Origin: Saccharina japonica
Taxonomy: Eukaryota; Sar; Phaeophyceae; Laminariales; Laminariaceae
DNA: 64,000 nucleotides
Reading direction: 5' to 3'
Assembly (NCBI GenBank): GCA_008828725.1
Contig: MEHQ01001197.1
Location: 204,427-268,426 of the forward strand
Shown piece after piece: positions 1 through 10,141 of the stretch. The translations under genes were made by a program, and so were the position numbers. Below the pieces are notes generated by a model. That model ran no database searches and was not told the DNA's origin. It was given only the letters and a program-made list of their open reading frames with translations. Positions within the stretch are counted from its first letter, which is position 1, and every line of letters begins with the position of its first letter.

Positions 1-660
1 CTGCGATGCTCCGCTCAGTTTTGCAACTTTCGGACTCGCATTTCAACCTCGTATTTTACTTATGCGTGTAAATGTTTTCCGAACCATCCCTTTTTATTTT
101 TCGTCTTTTCACACTAGTTCAAAATAATTTTTATTTTCACGGGTTTTTGGATCGGCCATATATCCTGGCGGGAAAACAAAAAAAAAAACGGGATGGCACC
201 TCAAAGGTCGGTTAGGACATAAACAACACCGTGTAAAAAAATCACGTTAAATACGTATTATTGAGCGGGGCATAGCCCATAGACCGCTCTGGCAGCGCCT
301 TGGGTGACCCAGCTCCTAGTCCCCTGGGCTATCTACATACTGCTAAAAGGTTAAACCAAGTTCCTACCCAAACAAATACCTACAGTACAACACAGGCACG
401 CCTCGGTAACGGCACGGTGGGAGCTTCCACTGCTACCGTGTAGACCAATAGTTGTGGTCGATCGATCATGGTAATGAGGGCGGGGGGCGCGGAGAGGCAA
501 CGACCTCAAAAGCTTCGAGAGAAGAGCCTGAGCAGGCAGGCAAGGCGCATTTGATTCACTTGACATAGACGGCAGGTTCGATGAGCGTTCTCGATGCTGC
601 GAGTACAAACACATCGCTACTACCAAAGAAGGGACAGCTGCAACGAATCCACGCTTCCGC
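1..660. other. Non-coding start of unit, no gene seen
   Basis: This stretch recurs at 17453-18110 and 37312-37970, and in inverted, decayed form at about 49920-50710. Open frames on the minus strand (about 351-665) are not supported, because differences between copies fall at all codon positions. I see no RNA gene or promoter that I can defend. Confidence 0.6.
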
Positions 661-685
661 AGCACTGTTCATATTTATCGCACCA

Positions 686-1000
686 GGGGGGGGGGTGTAC
701 TTCATATGCATGCATGGCTGTAGTCGTATGACCATAGACCCTCGCATCCCTACAACGCCGGGACGGAGCACTAAGGGTTTTCATCGACCAGGCAGACATT
801 GCTAGCACCAAGCGCGAAGCGCCGTGAGGTGTTCGGCGAGTCGAATGAAGGGTGAGCTGCATCCTACAAAGAACCGCGTGTGAGGCGGACTTGCATATAT
901 GGATGACAGCTTCAATGAGTTACTTTAATTTCCGGTGTGGCCACTTCCAGAGACAGCAATGGGGGTACTATGTAACTGCCTCGCTGGGGGGGAGGCTACA
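686..1000 (+). repeat. R1 interspersed repeat, copy A1
   Basis: R1 is a ~330-bp sequence family in this window, recognised by a poly-G/poly-C run followed by a conserved block ('ccctcgcatccc', 'gggacggagcac', 'gcgaagcgccgtgagg', 'gtggccacttcc'). This copy starts with ten G at 686-695 and is in the opposite orientation to the copy at 1888-2220. No protein is encoded. It may be a SINE or MITE-like non-autonomous element, but no target duplication was identified. Confidence 0.7.
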
Positions 1001-1027
1001 CCGTGTCGCATTGTTTGGCTTGCGCAG

Positions 1028-1053
1028 GGGCAGGCAGGCAGGCAGGCGGGCGG
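1028..1053. repeat. GGCA microsatellite
   Basis: This is a short run of GGCA repeats ending in GGCG. The equivalent runs differ in length: 18480-18510 in B, about 14 units at 20787-20842 in the duplicated segment of B, and 38338-38364 in C. This indicates slippage. Confidence 0.9.
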
Positions 1054-1271
1054 GCTCATGCTTCATCCGGCAACCTGTTATGGAACAGTTACAGAAATGC
1101 TGTACGCCATCTATCAACTATAGACAGCCCAGGCGGTGAGTTACGTGGGAACATAAAGCAAGGGAAAGCCAACACCAGCATTCCAACAAAATAAACAAAA
1201 CAAACAATACAGCAAAGCGCACTGTGAAACAGAAAGGGGGCAGCGTTTCGATCGTCATTTTTCGCACGCAC

Positions 1272-1399
1272 CTGCACGTATGCGTTCTTGTTTATAAAGC
1301 GGATGCACTTCTCCAGGCGCTAGATCTAGCATGCGCAGCAGCACGCGATGTAGTACCCTTGGCCTTTCTCTGGGTGTACGACAAGACCGCTTGGATCAT
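1272..1399 (-). pseudogene. SLC44 choline-transporter-like exon remnant (unit A)
   Basis: Read on the minus strand, the segment starts after a pyrimidine-rich acceptor ending TTGCAG with residues like MIQAVLSYTQRKAKG. It later shows YIACCCAC and LEKCIRFINKNAYVQ before a GTGCGT donor. SLC44/CTL proteins carry the conserved block CCFWCLEK-x(3)-FIN-x-NAY, so the family assignment is good. This copy is about 19 bases shorter than a whole exon would be and has in-frame stops around CAC, so it cannot encode the transporter segment. It lies between two inverted R1 copies. Confidence 0.75.
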
Positions 1400-1887
1400 C
1401 TGCAACATGAAAAAAAACAAAAAAACACACGCATACGCACACAAACACAGTAGAGAGACAGGCGACGGCATTCCGCGTGAGCCCAGGAAGTCAGCATCAC
1501 CCACACCAAGTTATGTACCCACGCAAGCCACGCGACGACCATTCAGCGAAGCTCTAACGACATCACGACTGTACATTCGCGGCAGTATCTCTGCTTACCC
1601 CCCCCTCCCATCCCCTATGGCCATACGGCTACGGCCATGCGTAACGTGACTGGATGCGTCGTCAATGTTCAAATGACTACGAGGCGAGCAACGAATGAGT
1701 ACCCCCCCCACCCCCCATACTCATAGGTTGGGTTGGCGTCGGTTGACGACGACGCAGTAAAACACGCCTCTCACTGCGTGAACTAGACAACCAGGGTACC
1801 GTTTGTTTTTGGCGATCACCAAGGCTGGCGGTCGAGTTAGATCATTTGTGCGGGGTGGAGGACCTTTGCTCCGCACGAGGGGAATGA

Positions 1888-2220
1888 TCGTATCACGTAG
1901 TGTGTATATGGTAAGGCACCCACAAGGCAGTTGCATAGTGCTCCTATTGCTGTCTCAGGAAGTGGCCACACCAGAAAATAAATTAACTCATTGAAGCTGT
2001 CGTGCATGTGCAAGTCCGCCTCACAAGCGGTTCTTGGTAGGATGCAACCCACCCTTCATGCCACTTGCCCAACACCGCACGGCGTTTCGCGCTTGGTACA
2101 AACAATGCCTGCCTGGTTGGTGAAAACCCAACGTGCTCCGTCCCGGCATTGCAGGGATGCGAGGGTCTATGGTCATACGACTGCGGCCATGCACGACATG
2201 AGTACACCCTCCCCTCCCCG
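1888..2220 (-). repeat. R1 interspersed repeat, copy A2 (inverted)
   Basis: This copy runs from 'tatcacgtag' to the C-rich stretch after 'gagtac' and is the reverse complement of the copy at 686-1000. The two copies form an inverted pair around the SLC44 exon remnant. Confidence 0.7.
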
Positions 2221-2729
2221 ACTACCGGCAGTTACTCCGGTCCCCGCCATCTGTCTCTCCTCCCCCTCAGGAAAAGTCCAGGCGCACCACTGTCCGAAGA
2301 ACCAACACGAAACCTCTACATACGCTCCATGAGTACATACCCACCCTCTCCCCTCAGCTTCCGCCCAGCCTCCTCACACCGAACACCCGCCCCCCATCCC
2401 CACCCTTGCTGCCCCGTTCAACCAGTAGCTTTAACGGCTTGGACCAGCTTTGATAAAATGGTTGATGTTGGTAGTCTCCACTACAGTAATAATAACTGAT
2501 CCCGACAAAAAAAAAGCGGCTGAGGCTTGCTGCGATACGGGTATGTATAAAATATCACCTATATACCCTGGTACGTATAGTTTTGCTGACACTCCTCCAT
2601 ACCTGCAGTACGCCAAAACTGGCTTTTGAGAAAACTGTTAGGCTTAACCCGACTAGCACTCCCATGGCTTCGGCGCTAACGAACAATAATTCCGGGACTG
2701 CAGTGGGATACATGTCGGGTGCAGTAATG

Positions 2730-2910
2730 GTCCCTGTATAGTGCCGGTATGCGCCAGCCAACAATACCGGCACTATAGCGGCAACTACAACCGGCACTAC
2801 TACTCCGCACACTGTCACACTGGTTATAATCTCGTCTGTGCCAAGCGATTTCGCAGGGGCTACGAGTATAGCGGGCAGCCGGCACTACTCAAAACCGGCA
2901 CTATAGAGGG
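2730..2910. repeat. Cluster of CCGGCACTA motifs in both orientations
   Basis: At least five copies of a decamer close to CCGGCACTAT, or its complement ATAGTGCCGG, occur in 180 bp (about 2737, 2767, 2791, 2878 and 2893). Further GGCACTAT copies lie at about 3015 and 3038. The same cluster is present in B (22575-22765) and C (40048-40222). It could be a degenerate transposon end or a binding-site array; nothing in the sequence decides which. Confidence 0.6.
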
Positions 2911-3050
2911 ACCACTACTGCAGTAGTTCCCCAATTGAGGAGTATACTATTAGTCAGTAATAGTCGGAAAGTGTCACTGCTGTATGATACCCCTATGGTA
3001 GTAGTAGCACGCTGCGGCACTATTAATAAAACAAAGGCACTATTGCGGGG

Positions 3051-3139
3051 GGTCAAAGTAAATAGGACCCACGGTAATACAAAAACCTATATATTTCAAT
3101 ATTTTCACTAACAATGTTTGGTCCTATTTACTTTGGTCC
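3051..3139. mobile_element. ~90-bp hairpin element (MITE-like), unit A
   Basis: The left arm reads GGTCAAAGTAAATAGGACC and the right arm is its near-perfect reverse complement, with 16 uninterrupted paired bases. The AT-rich centre is about 50 bp. There is no coding capacity. Equivalent elements sit at 23449-23552 and 40363-40451. Confidence 0.65.
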
Positions 3140-3725
3140 TCTGCAATAATGTTAATATATACAGGTGTGGATACCAGGAACAAGACCCGCATGTTTGCAA
3201 CGTCTGAAAAGAAGGGGGGGCGGTAGCTGTGATGGGCGATTTTTTAAGAGCGGCGCATCTGTCGAAAATAATGAAGGAACAAAAAGAAAGAAAATAAATT
3301 ATTTTTCCGGCATTTTCGGCGGGAGGCTGTAGCTATCGAGAATTTTGCGTTTTGTTTCGTTGAGGTGCCCTCAGCAGCGTCGCCACCACGAGCGCTATGG
3401 GATTAGTTGATGCCTAGCGTGTTCATGTGCGTATTCAACATAAAACATCGAGAGCTATCCATGGTATATTTCAACTCAGCGTAACTCATCGGGGGGTATG
3501 TGAAATATCATCAAGCAAAGAGCGCAAGGGGTCTTCTTCGTCGCGGCTGAAAGCACCACATATACGTGCATCATACAAAAACTAAAATAATTAATCGGTC
3601 TGGCCGTGTCCACGATGCCGAGCTTTGAAGATATGCAGCAAGTGTTTTTATCCCCCTGGCTTCCCAGGTGCCTCTTTCCTGGGTGCCATTCGACGCTCGT
3701 TCGATTGCGGGCAAGGTGCTCTCAC

Positions 3726-3864
3726 CACCACCACAACAGCAGCAGCAACAGCAGCAAGCAGCAGCAGCAGTAGCCTCAAGTTCGTTTGGTTTTAGGATGT
3801 TGTTGTCGTCGTCGTCGTCGTCTTTGTTCGCCTCGTCTGGTTTGCTTGTACTTGCTGTGCTCAT
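3726..3864 (-). CDS. Small acidic protein, first exon (unit A), function unknown
   Basis: The frame starts at an ATG at 3864 and reads MSTASTSKPDEANK, then six Asp, then NNILKPNELEA, an Ala run, a Cys run and two Gly. It reaches a plausible donor (GTG|GTGAGA) at 3725. The key evidence comes from unit B: outside the Asp and Ala/Cys runs every A-B difference is a third-position synonymous change (GCG/GCA, CTA/CTG, AAA/AAG, CCA/CCT, AAC/AAT, GAA/GAG), and length differences are whole triplets. Upstream of the ATG the differences become non-synonymous, which supports this start. The next exon was not found. The run of about eight Cys is unusual and might mean the true donor lies earlier. I do not recognise the family. 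Confidence 0.5.
3729..3775. repeat. CAG/CAA trinucleotide run
   Basis: This is an interrupted CAG/CAA run on the plus strand, read as Cys/Ala codons in the minus-strand exon. Equivalent runs at 24129-24179 and 41040-41090 differ by whole triplets. Confidence 0.85.
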
Positions 3865-5199
3865 TGTTACGCACGAGTACGTATCGTATGATACCTCGAG
3901 TGCTTGCCACACATAGCTCACGTGGCCACGCTTTCTAACTCTGGTGGTGAACATGGCAAGCCCTTGTCATACTCGTCAGAGGCTGGCTCAATCTGGCGCT
4001 GCTCCGTGCACACTATTGCCAGCTGCGGGCGGGGCTGGCCTCGTTCAGAAAGCGAGACCTACCGACGAGCCCCTCATGATAGATACCCCCTGTTCCCTTT
4101 TTGATGGCCATGCAGGCGTATGAAACCCTACACTAATCAAATCAAATCAACTGAGACACGAAACCGACGGCGAGTTAAAAAGTGCGACAAGTTTCCGACG
4201 GCGGTACTCCGACAGTAAAACACCGCCTCTCCCTAGCAATTTCTAGTATTAATAGGGGGACCTGGGAAAAAAGAGACGAAAAAGAGAGGCTGAAACTTCC
4301 AGGTCTTGCGAAGGCATTTTCGATACGGGTCGCTCAAGTTACGAGTTTTGTGTTTTATTTTTGTCCGATGAATGTGATGTGCCCTCTGCTGCGACGCCAC
4401 CACGAGCGCTACAATTAGAACCTCGGCATAAAAATAGGCTCATTTAAACCATCTTGTGTAGAGCTATCGAGGGCATTGAAACTAACTTGATGAGTTGGAG
4501 CATGTGGGATATTTCAATATTTGTCAAAAGGCTCCAAAATCAGCCATCCACGACGCCGAATTACACGTGCATGCCATTCTGGGCGGTCTGGTAACGACCG
4601 TTTGGTCTACATTTTTACACCCCAATGGTCCTTACAAACCCGCCCCCCCTTTCCTATGATATAACCCCTGCCCCGTCTCTTGTCGTCTCATCCGACGCTC
4701 GGATATGCGGGGGGCACTCTCTCGTTGCGACAATAACAACAGCAACATGCTGCATGCAACAACAGCAGCAACAACGCAGCCTGCCGCTGTGCTCGCATAT
4801 ACGAGTTCCAACACACTCGTATACGTATGCTTGTTGTCGAGGTGTCGAGGTGGCTCTACAGGGGGTTTATCGTATATACGTTTTGGTTGTTTTTGTTCTC
4901 GCTCGCAACCGATTGTCAAAGCTTTGTTGCCATCGCAAGCTTCTTCCTCTACTGCTGTGAGCTGTGTCTCGAGTGTCGGGGTTGTCCCGTAGCATCATAT
5001 ACGACGGGACGGCGTCTGCCTGCTGCTTGTTGCAGCAGCTACGTACTGCTGTGGCTTCTTGCTGCAGTGGGCGGCGTGCTTGACAAACTATATGCAGGTC
5101 AGTTAATTGCAAGATACTGTTGCTACAAGCAGATCAGGTTATTTCAAGATGCTGCTGCTGCTGCTGTACGTCAGTCAGCTGTGAGTTCGACCGATTGAG

Positions 5200-6015
5200 T
5201 GGCAAAAGTCAAAGTTAGTTGTCACCATTTTGGTTGGTTTTGGTGCTCGTGATTGGTGTACGTCACAATTTTCGCAGGACCCCCCACTGCGAAATTACCT
5301 CTACCGGCCCTCTCCCTGTGGATACGTGGATACCAGGTTCTATCCCCTAGACCGTGCCCCCTCATTGTCACTGTAATCCTTCAAGGCCATCCTGGCTCCT
5401 CGGGGGCACTCTGAAATTACCTCGTTCGTGATGATACTGACCCCCGAGAGTGTGGTAACGTGGTAACGCCATACCAGGTATATACAACCCACCTCGGTGT
5501 GTCTAGTCTCCACACCCCACACCCCACACCAAACCTGAAGAAAGAGAACTTGCTAACCTGCTGCGGGACCACCGTCCCACATTTGGCGTCTCGGTTGGGA
5601 TCCCATTTTCAGAGCAACGCTTTGCTTTTTAGAGCGGGCTGGGTTTTTTAATCCCCCGCACGTTTCGTTTGTTCCGTCTGCTGTGGTGCCGGACGAGACG
5701 AACCGCCCCAAGCCTACGTAGAAATTCGAAAAAAACTGAGCTGCGAAAATGCGTTCACGTGTTCAACAATGAATACTATCGCCGTCGCGGTGTACTCTAA
5801 ACCAAAGGTGTCAGGAGACGGCACTACTGTCACCCCTCGACAGGCAGCAACTATAACACTATTATAACTATTACCGCCTTGGCATGCCTTGGCTGACACC
5901 AAAACTACTCGGTTTCAGTGTGGAACACTCGGCCCTATATACACCCTTGACAGCAGTGCACCTTTTGCCTTGCTTGATACCTGGTACCTGGTATATACGT
6001 CTCGTGTGACTCGCG
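5200..6015. other. Non-coding stretch, no gene seen
   Basis: Conserved in B (25560-26300) and C (42510-43325) with scattered indels that break every frame. It contains repeated 'ataccaggt/tacctggt' motifs also seen elsewhere in the unit. I see no gene. Confidence 0.5.
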
Positions 6016-6355
6016 ACATATTCTTATATACCATACATGGCTACAAATAGTAGAACCACTCTATCACGTAAACTCGTCGGAACACTATAGTATACCTGGT
6101 ACGTTTATTTCAGACTGTTTAATTTTAATTTTAATTTAATTTAAACTATTTCTTCCCCCACAAATAGACACACACTTCCTGAATTTTACAGCCAGCCTCA
6201 GATTGTGTCCCCCTCATACGGGATGTACATCCTACATGAGGAGATATAAAACCCGTAAGTACGCGCGATCGAAGTATTACACTCAGCTATTAATAGCAAA
6301 GATGAGCTTCGACGAAATCCTCGAGCTCACAGCTGTTGTTTTTTTAATTTTTTAA
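6016..6355 (+). promoter_or_regulatory. A/C-specific ~340-bp insert with TATA box and short start peptide
   Basis: This segment is absent from unit B, where the flanks join directly near 26300. It holds the palindrome GGATGTACATCC (about 6222), a TATAAAA-like box at 6245, and an ATG at 6302 that opens a 17-codon frame, MSFDEILELTAVV..., ending at a T-rich stretch. Unit C (43325-43670) has the same layout, but one extra T in the T run shifts the frame. It looks like a promoter plus the beginning of a gene captured without its body. No family was recognised. Confidence 0.3.
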
Positions 6356-7400
6356 TATTTGTCTTTGCTCTAAATTCGTACGAAGTCCATGACGCTATTC
6401 TTTGAAATAACACTCAGACGTATATATCAGGTGCTGCATACTGAATGCGGTATGTACCACCTCACCTCGTGTCTGCTGGGCCTGGGCAGCTTTCCGTGCG
6501 TATCCCTGAACCCTCCGCGTCCGTGTTGATGTAAATATCACACTGCTGCAGTACGTACACCTTGGCAAATCCTTGTATATACATCCTTGTTATTCGTATG
6601 CTGCAGTCCGTATCCCCTACGATGATATCCAAGGAACCGCAAAGGTTTTCCTGTACACGCAAATACATGTACAGGGGGGAGGGCAGTGTTCGCGATGTAA
6701 ATACATAGCGCGAACAGGAGAGTTTGTGGCGGTTTGCTATGACCTTATGCAGCTTTGGCGCTTTAATTATACATACAGGGGCAGCACAGGGCAAGTCAGC
6801 TCTTCGTATATGCAGGGTCTGCTATCGTGGTCGTGCTGGTTGCTGGTTCTCTGGCACACCACAAGGCACACACACAAAAAAAAACACATTCGTGGGAGTT
6901 CCATTAAATCCATTCAAAGACACAGATGCTTACAGAGGCGTTATCATTTTGTAGAAGCCGGGAGCTCAGGACTATCGAACCGGCACAAGATACGCCGCGC
7001 TAGGCTGGCCCTCACCGCTTATCGCGCAAGCTCTGGACACCCGTCGCTCCTCAGAGCACGGCTGCTTCTGTCGATGCTCTCGACTATGGTGCTTGTGTAC
7101 TACGAGGGTATAGCGAGCAAGTTGTTTTAGTGCGTGCGGCTAGTTGGTAAGGCTGTTTTCGAATAATCGGCGAGCCTGTGCCCCACGCCGAAAACTAGCG
7201 TCTCGCACCGTGAGATTCCAGCTGTCGGCCTTCTGGATACGGCTACTCGTACTCGTATAGTCTACAGCAGCCCCACCTACTGCGTGCTCAGTGTGTCCCA
7301 GGACAGAGGAGGAGCAGTCTCGTGCGTTTGCTTTCGATGCGGTATCACATGAAATGAAGTCCTTGATGGATATGATAGGGTTCGGAAGGTCGTGGATCTA
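6356..7400. other. Non-coding stretch, no supported gene
   Basis: A 185-codon open frame crosses 6573-7130 on the plus strand. Its N-terminal half is broken by indels in unit B, and its C-terminal differences are mostly amino-acid changing. I therefore treat it as chance. An A-rich run lies near 6890. Confidence 0.45.
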
Positions 7401-7419
7401 AGAAACAAATGGTTGATAT

Positions 7420-7557
7420 TCAGCCTGCTCTTTTGAACTTTTCGGTGAAGGTTTGGAGCTTGAAGCTGGGTGAGGATCGGCCAACGAGCGCTCTCCTCTC
7501 CTCTTGCTTCTCGGCGAGGAGCGCATCGAGCCGCGACAGGCTAGCAAGGGTAATAGA
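7420..7557 (-). CDS. Possible terminal exon of an unknown gene (unit A)
   Basis: After an acceptor-like CTACACCTGCAG on the minus strand, a 45-codon frame reads SITLASLSRLDALLAEKQEE and ends KFKRAG-stop. It is charged and probably helical. The same frame is kept in B (27366-27503) and C (44730-44867) with no indel. The only coding difference I see is one codon read as Phe, Arg or Tyr in A, B and C. Upstream of the acceptor, B has a 14-bp deletion. No partner exon was found, so this may be chance. Confidence 0.2.
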   Translation of the reverse strand, partial: SITLASLSRLDALLAEKQEERRALVGRSSPSFKLQTFTEKFKRAG

Positions 7558-7739
7558 CTGCAGGTGTAGGCATACATCCTTATCACCGTACGTAAGAGTG
7601 GTGCACGTACAAACATAGAAACTCGATCCATTGCCCTGAATCCATACTGAATCAAGGCCTGTCGAAGTCGTCTGCGACAGGAAGGTCCGTCGTTTGAACA
7701 CAGCAAGTAAGCAAGCATCCATCTCTCACTCCAGCCCTG

Positions 7740-8608
7740 CCTCCCTCCGGCTTCGTGCCGGAACTACGGGGGACTCGGAACACGTTCTGGGTTCTGGATC
7801 GCGGTTGTCAAAGCTTATGCGCACGCACATGTTTGTCTACCTTAGCAAGTTCTCGGCTACTACTGCTGTAGTAGGTAGTGCTGCTGTTACACTCTTTATA
7901 GCTACGACGTATATACTGCTGTATGCTGAGCAGAGCACAATCATATAGTATTGCCGCACAGAAAACAAACGCTGTACACGGCACTGGCTATATAGGAAAT
8001 CGAACCCAAAGCTGCTACGAGTGAACCTGAAAATACCTGTGATAGGGCCCGCTGAGCTGTCAGTGCCAAGTCCTCAATGGTGAGCACGCTTGCTGCGAGG
8101 GTTCTCCGCGTCTAGTTGATGTCTCGGAGAGGAAGGGAAAGGGGGGTGCAAGGGAAGAGCGAGGTCATGTAAAGCAACAGCAGAGCGCGAGAGATCAACC
8201 CACAAAATGATGATGATAGTAAATCAGGAGATGTCAGCGATATGGCAACAGCGAGAGGTTAGCGAGCAGTCTAAGGGTGGACGCTCGATACGCCGCATAC
8301 TGCTACGTATGTATACTGACGCTGCGCATCTCAAGCGATTTAAGCGAGCACATGGCTTAAGCGCTTCACACACCTCCTCCTGTGGTTTGAACTTCGAAGT
8401 GCCCACTGGGGCAAATATCTGACTCGTAAACAAGGCATCGCAAGCTCTTATGCAAAACCCGGGATATTTTTTCAACTATCCCCCCCTCCAAAATGGCGCG
8501 CACAACGCACAGCCTCAATCCTCATTCCACAGCCAACTGGTGTTTCTTGCTCGAGAGAGAGAGAGAGAGCAGCTAACCATTCACGGACAACGCGCCAAAT
8601 TACTCACA
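7740..8608. other. Upstream region of the coiled-coil gene
   Basis: No gene is supported here. The stretch is conserved in B (27670-28554) and C (45055-45920), and a further copy lies at 19030-19860 in unit B. A GA microsatellite at 8553-8569 sits about 40 bp before the gene's ATG. It is expanded to about 18 repeats in B (28480-28516) and differs again in C. The conserved 'ccatccacggacaacgcgcc'-like leader directly precedes the ATG and may hold the transcription start. Confidence 0.45.
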
Positions 8609-10141
8609 ATGATCGCAACCAAGGCTTCCGCCAGGAACAACCCCGCCAGCCGCAAGCGTAGCAGTGCGGCAACCATGGCAGAGGTGAGAACATATCATAC
8701 ACTTGAGATGGGACTGATGTTGTGTTCGCGTAGCTTCCCCCCTGTTGAATGCGGCAGAGGCGCGCCTATTTCTATATACTTTGAAGTCCGAAACGTGCGC
8801 TTCGCGCGCGGTGCGTGGAGCAGGGGGGGAGAGTGGATATGGCGCACCCTGTCTCGGCATGGCTTGGCGCTCTCTCTCCCGTTTGCGCATGAGGGGGGCA
8901 TCGAGAACGTCGTGTGATCAGACACCGATTTTTGAATTGGGTTTATCTGAATGGCTGCCGTAGGCTCTAGCTTTACCGTTTCGTTTGAAGTTTTAGTGGC
9001 GGTTGCTCTTGATTTTAGTTTGAAAATACTTGAGCGTTGTTGCGGTCCGTGTATCGTACATACGAGTAGGATTCTCTCTGAGTGGCAAGTTGAGTTGCGT
9101 TGATGAAGCGCAAGCTCAAGTGAACCTCGATAACCCACGTAGTGCTTTGCACAGCAGTTGCTCTGGCCGTCTGCCTCTACTCTGACCGTGATTGCTTGAT
9201 GCCGTTGAAGCGCGCTCTGTTTTTTGCCGCCTTGCCGTAAAAAATGACACACACAGCAGTTCAAACAAAATTCAAAACTCGTCTTTCCAACTTCAAGATC
9301 AAGTGTGGTCGATTTTTCGAAGCTACAACCGACCTCCGCCTCCGCCCCTCATCGTAACCATCCGTCTAAACTCAAAGCATCCTTGGCCTCCACAACTCAT
9401 TCCTTTTCGTTGCATTTGCCGAGGCAGGTGCCTACTCAGAACAACCAGTCTGCTGCCGCCGCCGCGGAAGCAGACGCTGTACACGAAGTCGCCGCGATCT
9501 GGCAGCGCCTAGAGCCTGTCGTTGCCCGAGTAGACCACGACGCCATCATCGTCCGGGAGACGAGGCAAGCGCTTCTCGGAATTAAGTCCGAGAAGACCCG
9601 CGCCATCGGGATCGCTGCTAAGTGGGAGCAAGCGGAACACATGGCGAGCCAAGCCTTGAAGCTCGCGCTCGCAGACGAGTGCGCGGCGAAACGGAGAGCC
9701 GACAGCTGCAGCCTCCCCCGCCGGATGTTTCAATGCATCATGGCCAGGTTGGAGGCCGAACCCCTGCTCGACGTGGAGAAGGCGACGCTGGTGATGGACA
9801 AGGCGGAGCAGGTGTACAACTTTGCGAGGGACGAGACCCGAGCTACCCGGGAGGAGGTGGACAACATACAAAGAGAAGAGAGGGCGACAGTGTTGCTCCT
9901 GCGGAACGCCAATCGGGCCCTCGCCAGGTCCAAGAAAATATATTTCGCTCTCGATATCGCAGCTGATAGAGCTGAGGAGCGCACGGGTCACGCGGCAGCC
10001 GCGGTGGAGACGGGTCGCTGCTGGAAAGAAGTCTACGCGCGCGCGGGGGGAGACAAGATGGACCTGCTGCCTGCTACTGCGGAATTGGCGGCAAGTGTTG
10101 GGGACAGTTTCATCGACGACCAGGTGGGGAACGGAACATAG
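8609..10141 (+). CDS. Two-exon coiled-coil-like protein, function unknown (unit A)
   Basis: Exon 1 (8609-8683) encodes MIATKASARNNPASRKRSS...MAE and ends at a GAG|GTGAGA donor. A 744-bp intron ends in a pyrimidine-rich tract and GAGGCAG, and exon 2 (9428-10141) continues in phase 0 with VPTQNNQSAAAAAEAD. The predicted product is 262 residues, rich in Ala, Glu, Arg and Lys with almost no Pro after residue 60. This suggests long amphipathic helices, probably coiled coil, and there is no signal peptide or membrane segment. The frame of exon 2 is intact in all three units without any indel over 237 codons. Exon 2 alone could also be read from an upstream ATG at 9305, but the splice sites and the separate exon-1 copies in unit B favour the spliced model. 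No family was recognised. Confidence 0.6.

Larger units (their letters stand above)
3180..5200. repeat. Internal ~1-kb tandem duplication within the unit
   Basis: The block at about 3350-3860 reappears in diverged form at about 4365-4900. Matching landmarks are 'cgccaccacgagcgct' (3378 and 4396), 'cacgacgccga' against 'cacgatgccga', 'cgacgctcg' followed by a GC-rich stretch, and then CAG/CAA-rich sequence. Both halves are present in units A, B and C. Apart from the small acidic exon at 3726-3864, I see no supported gene here. Confidence 0.55.

Noticed and set aside
6573..7130. A 185-codon plus-strand open frame, also present in unit C
   Set aside because: Unit C is too similar to A to be informative. 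In unit B indels break the N-terminal half and the rest shows replacement changes without a silent excess.
8695..9264. A 189-codon minus-strand open frame
   Set aside because: It lies in the intron of the coiled-coil gene and is shortened or altered in B and C by indels and replacement changes.
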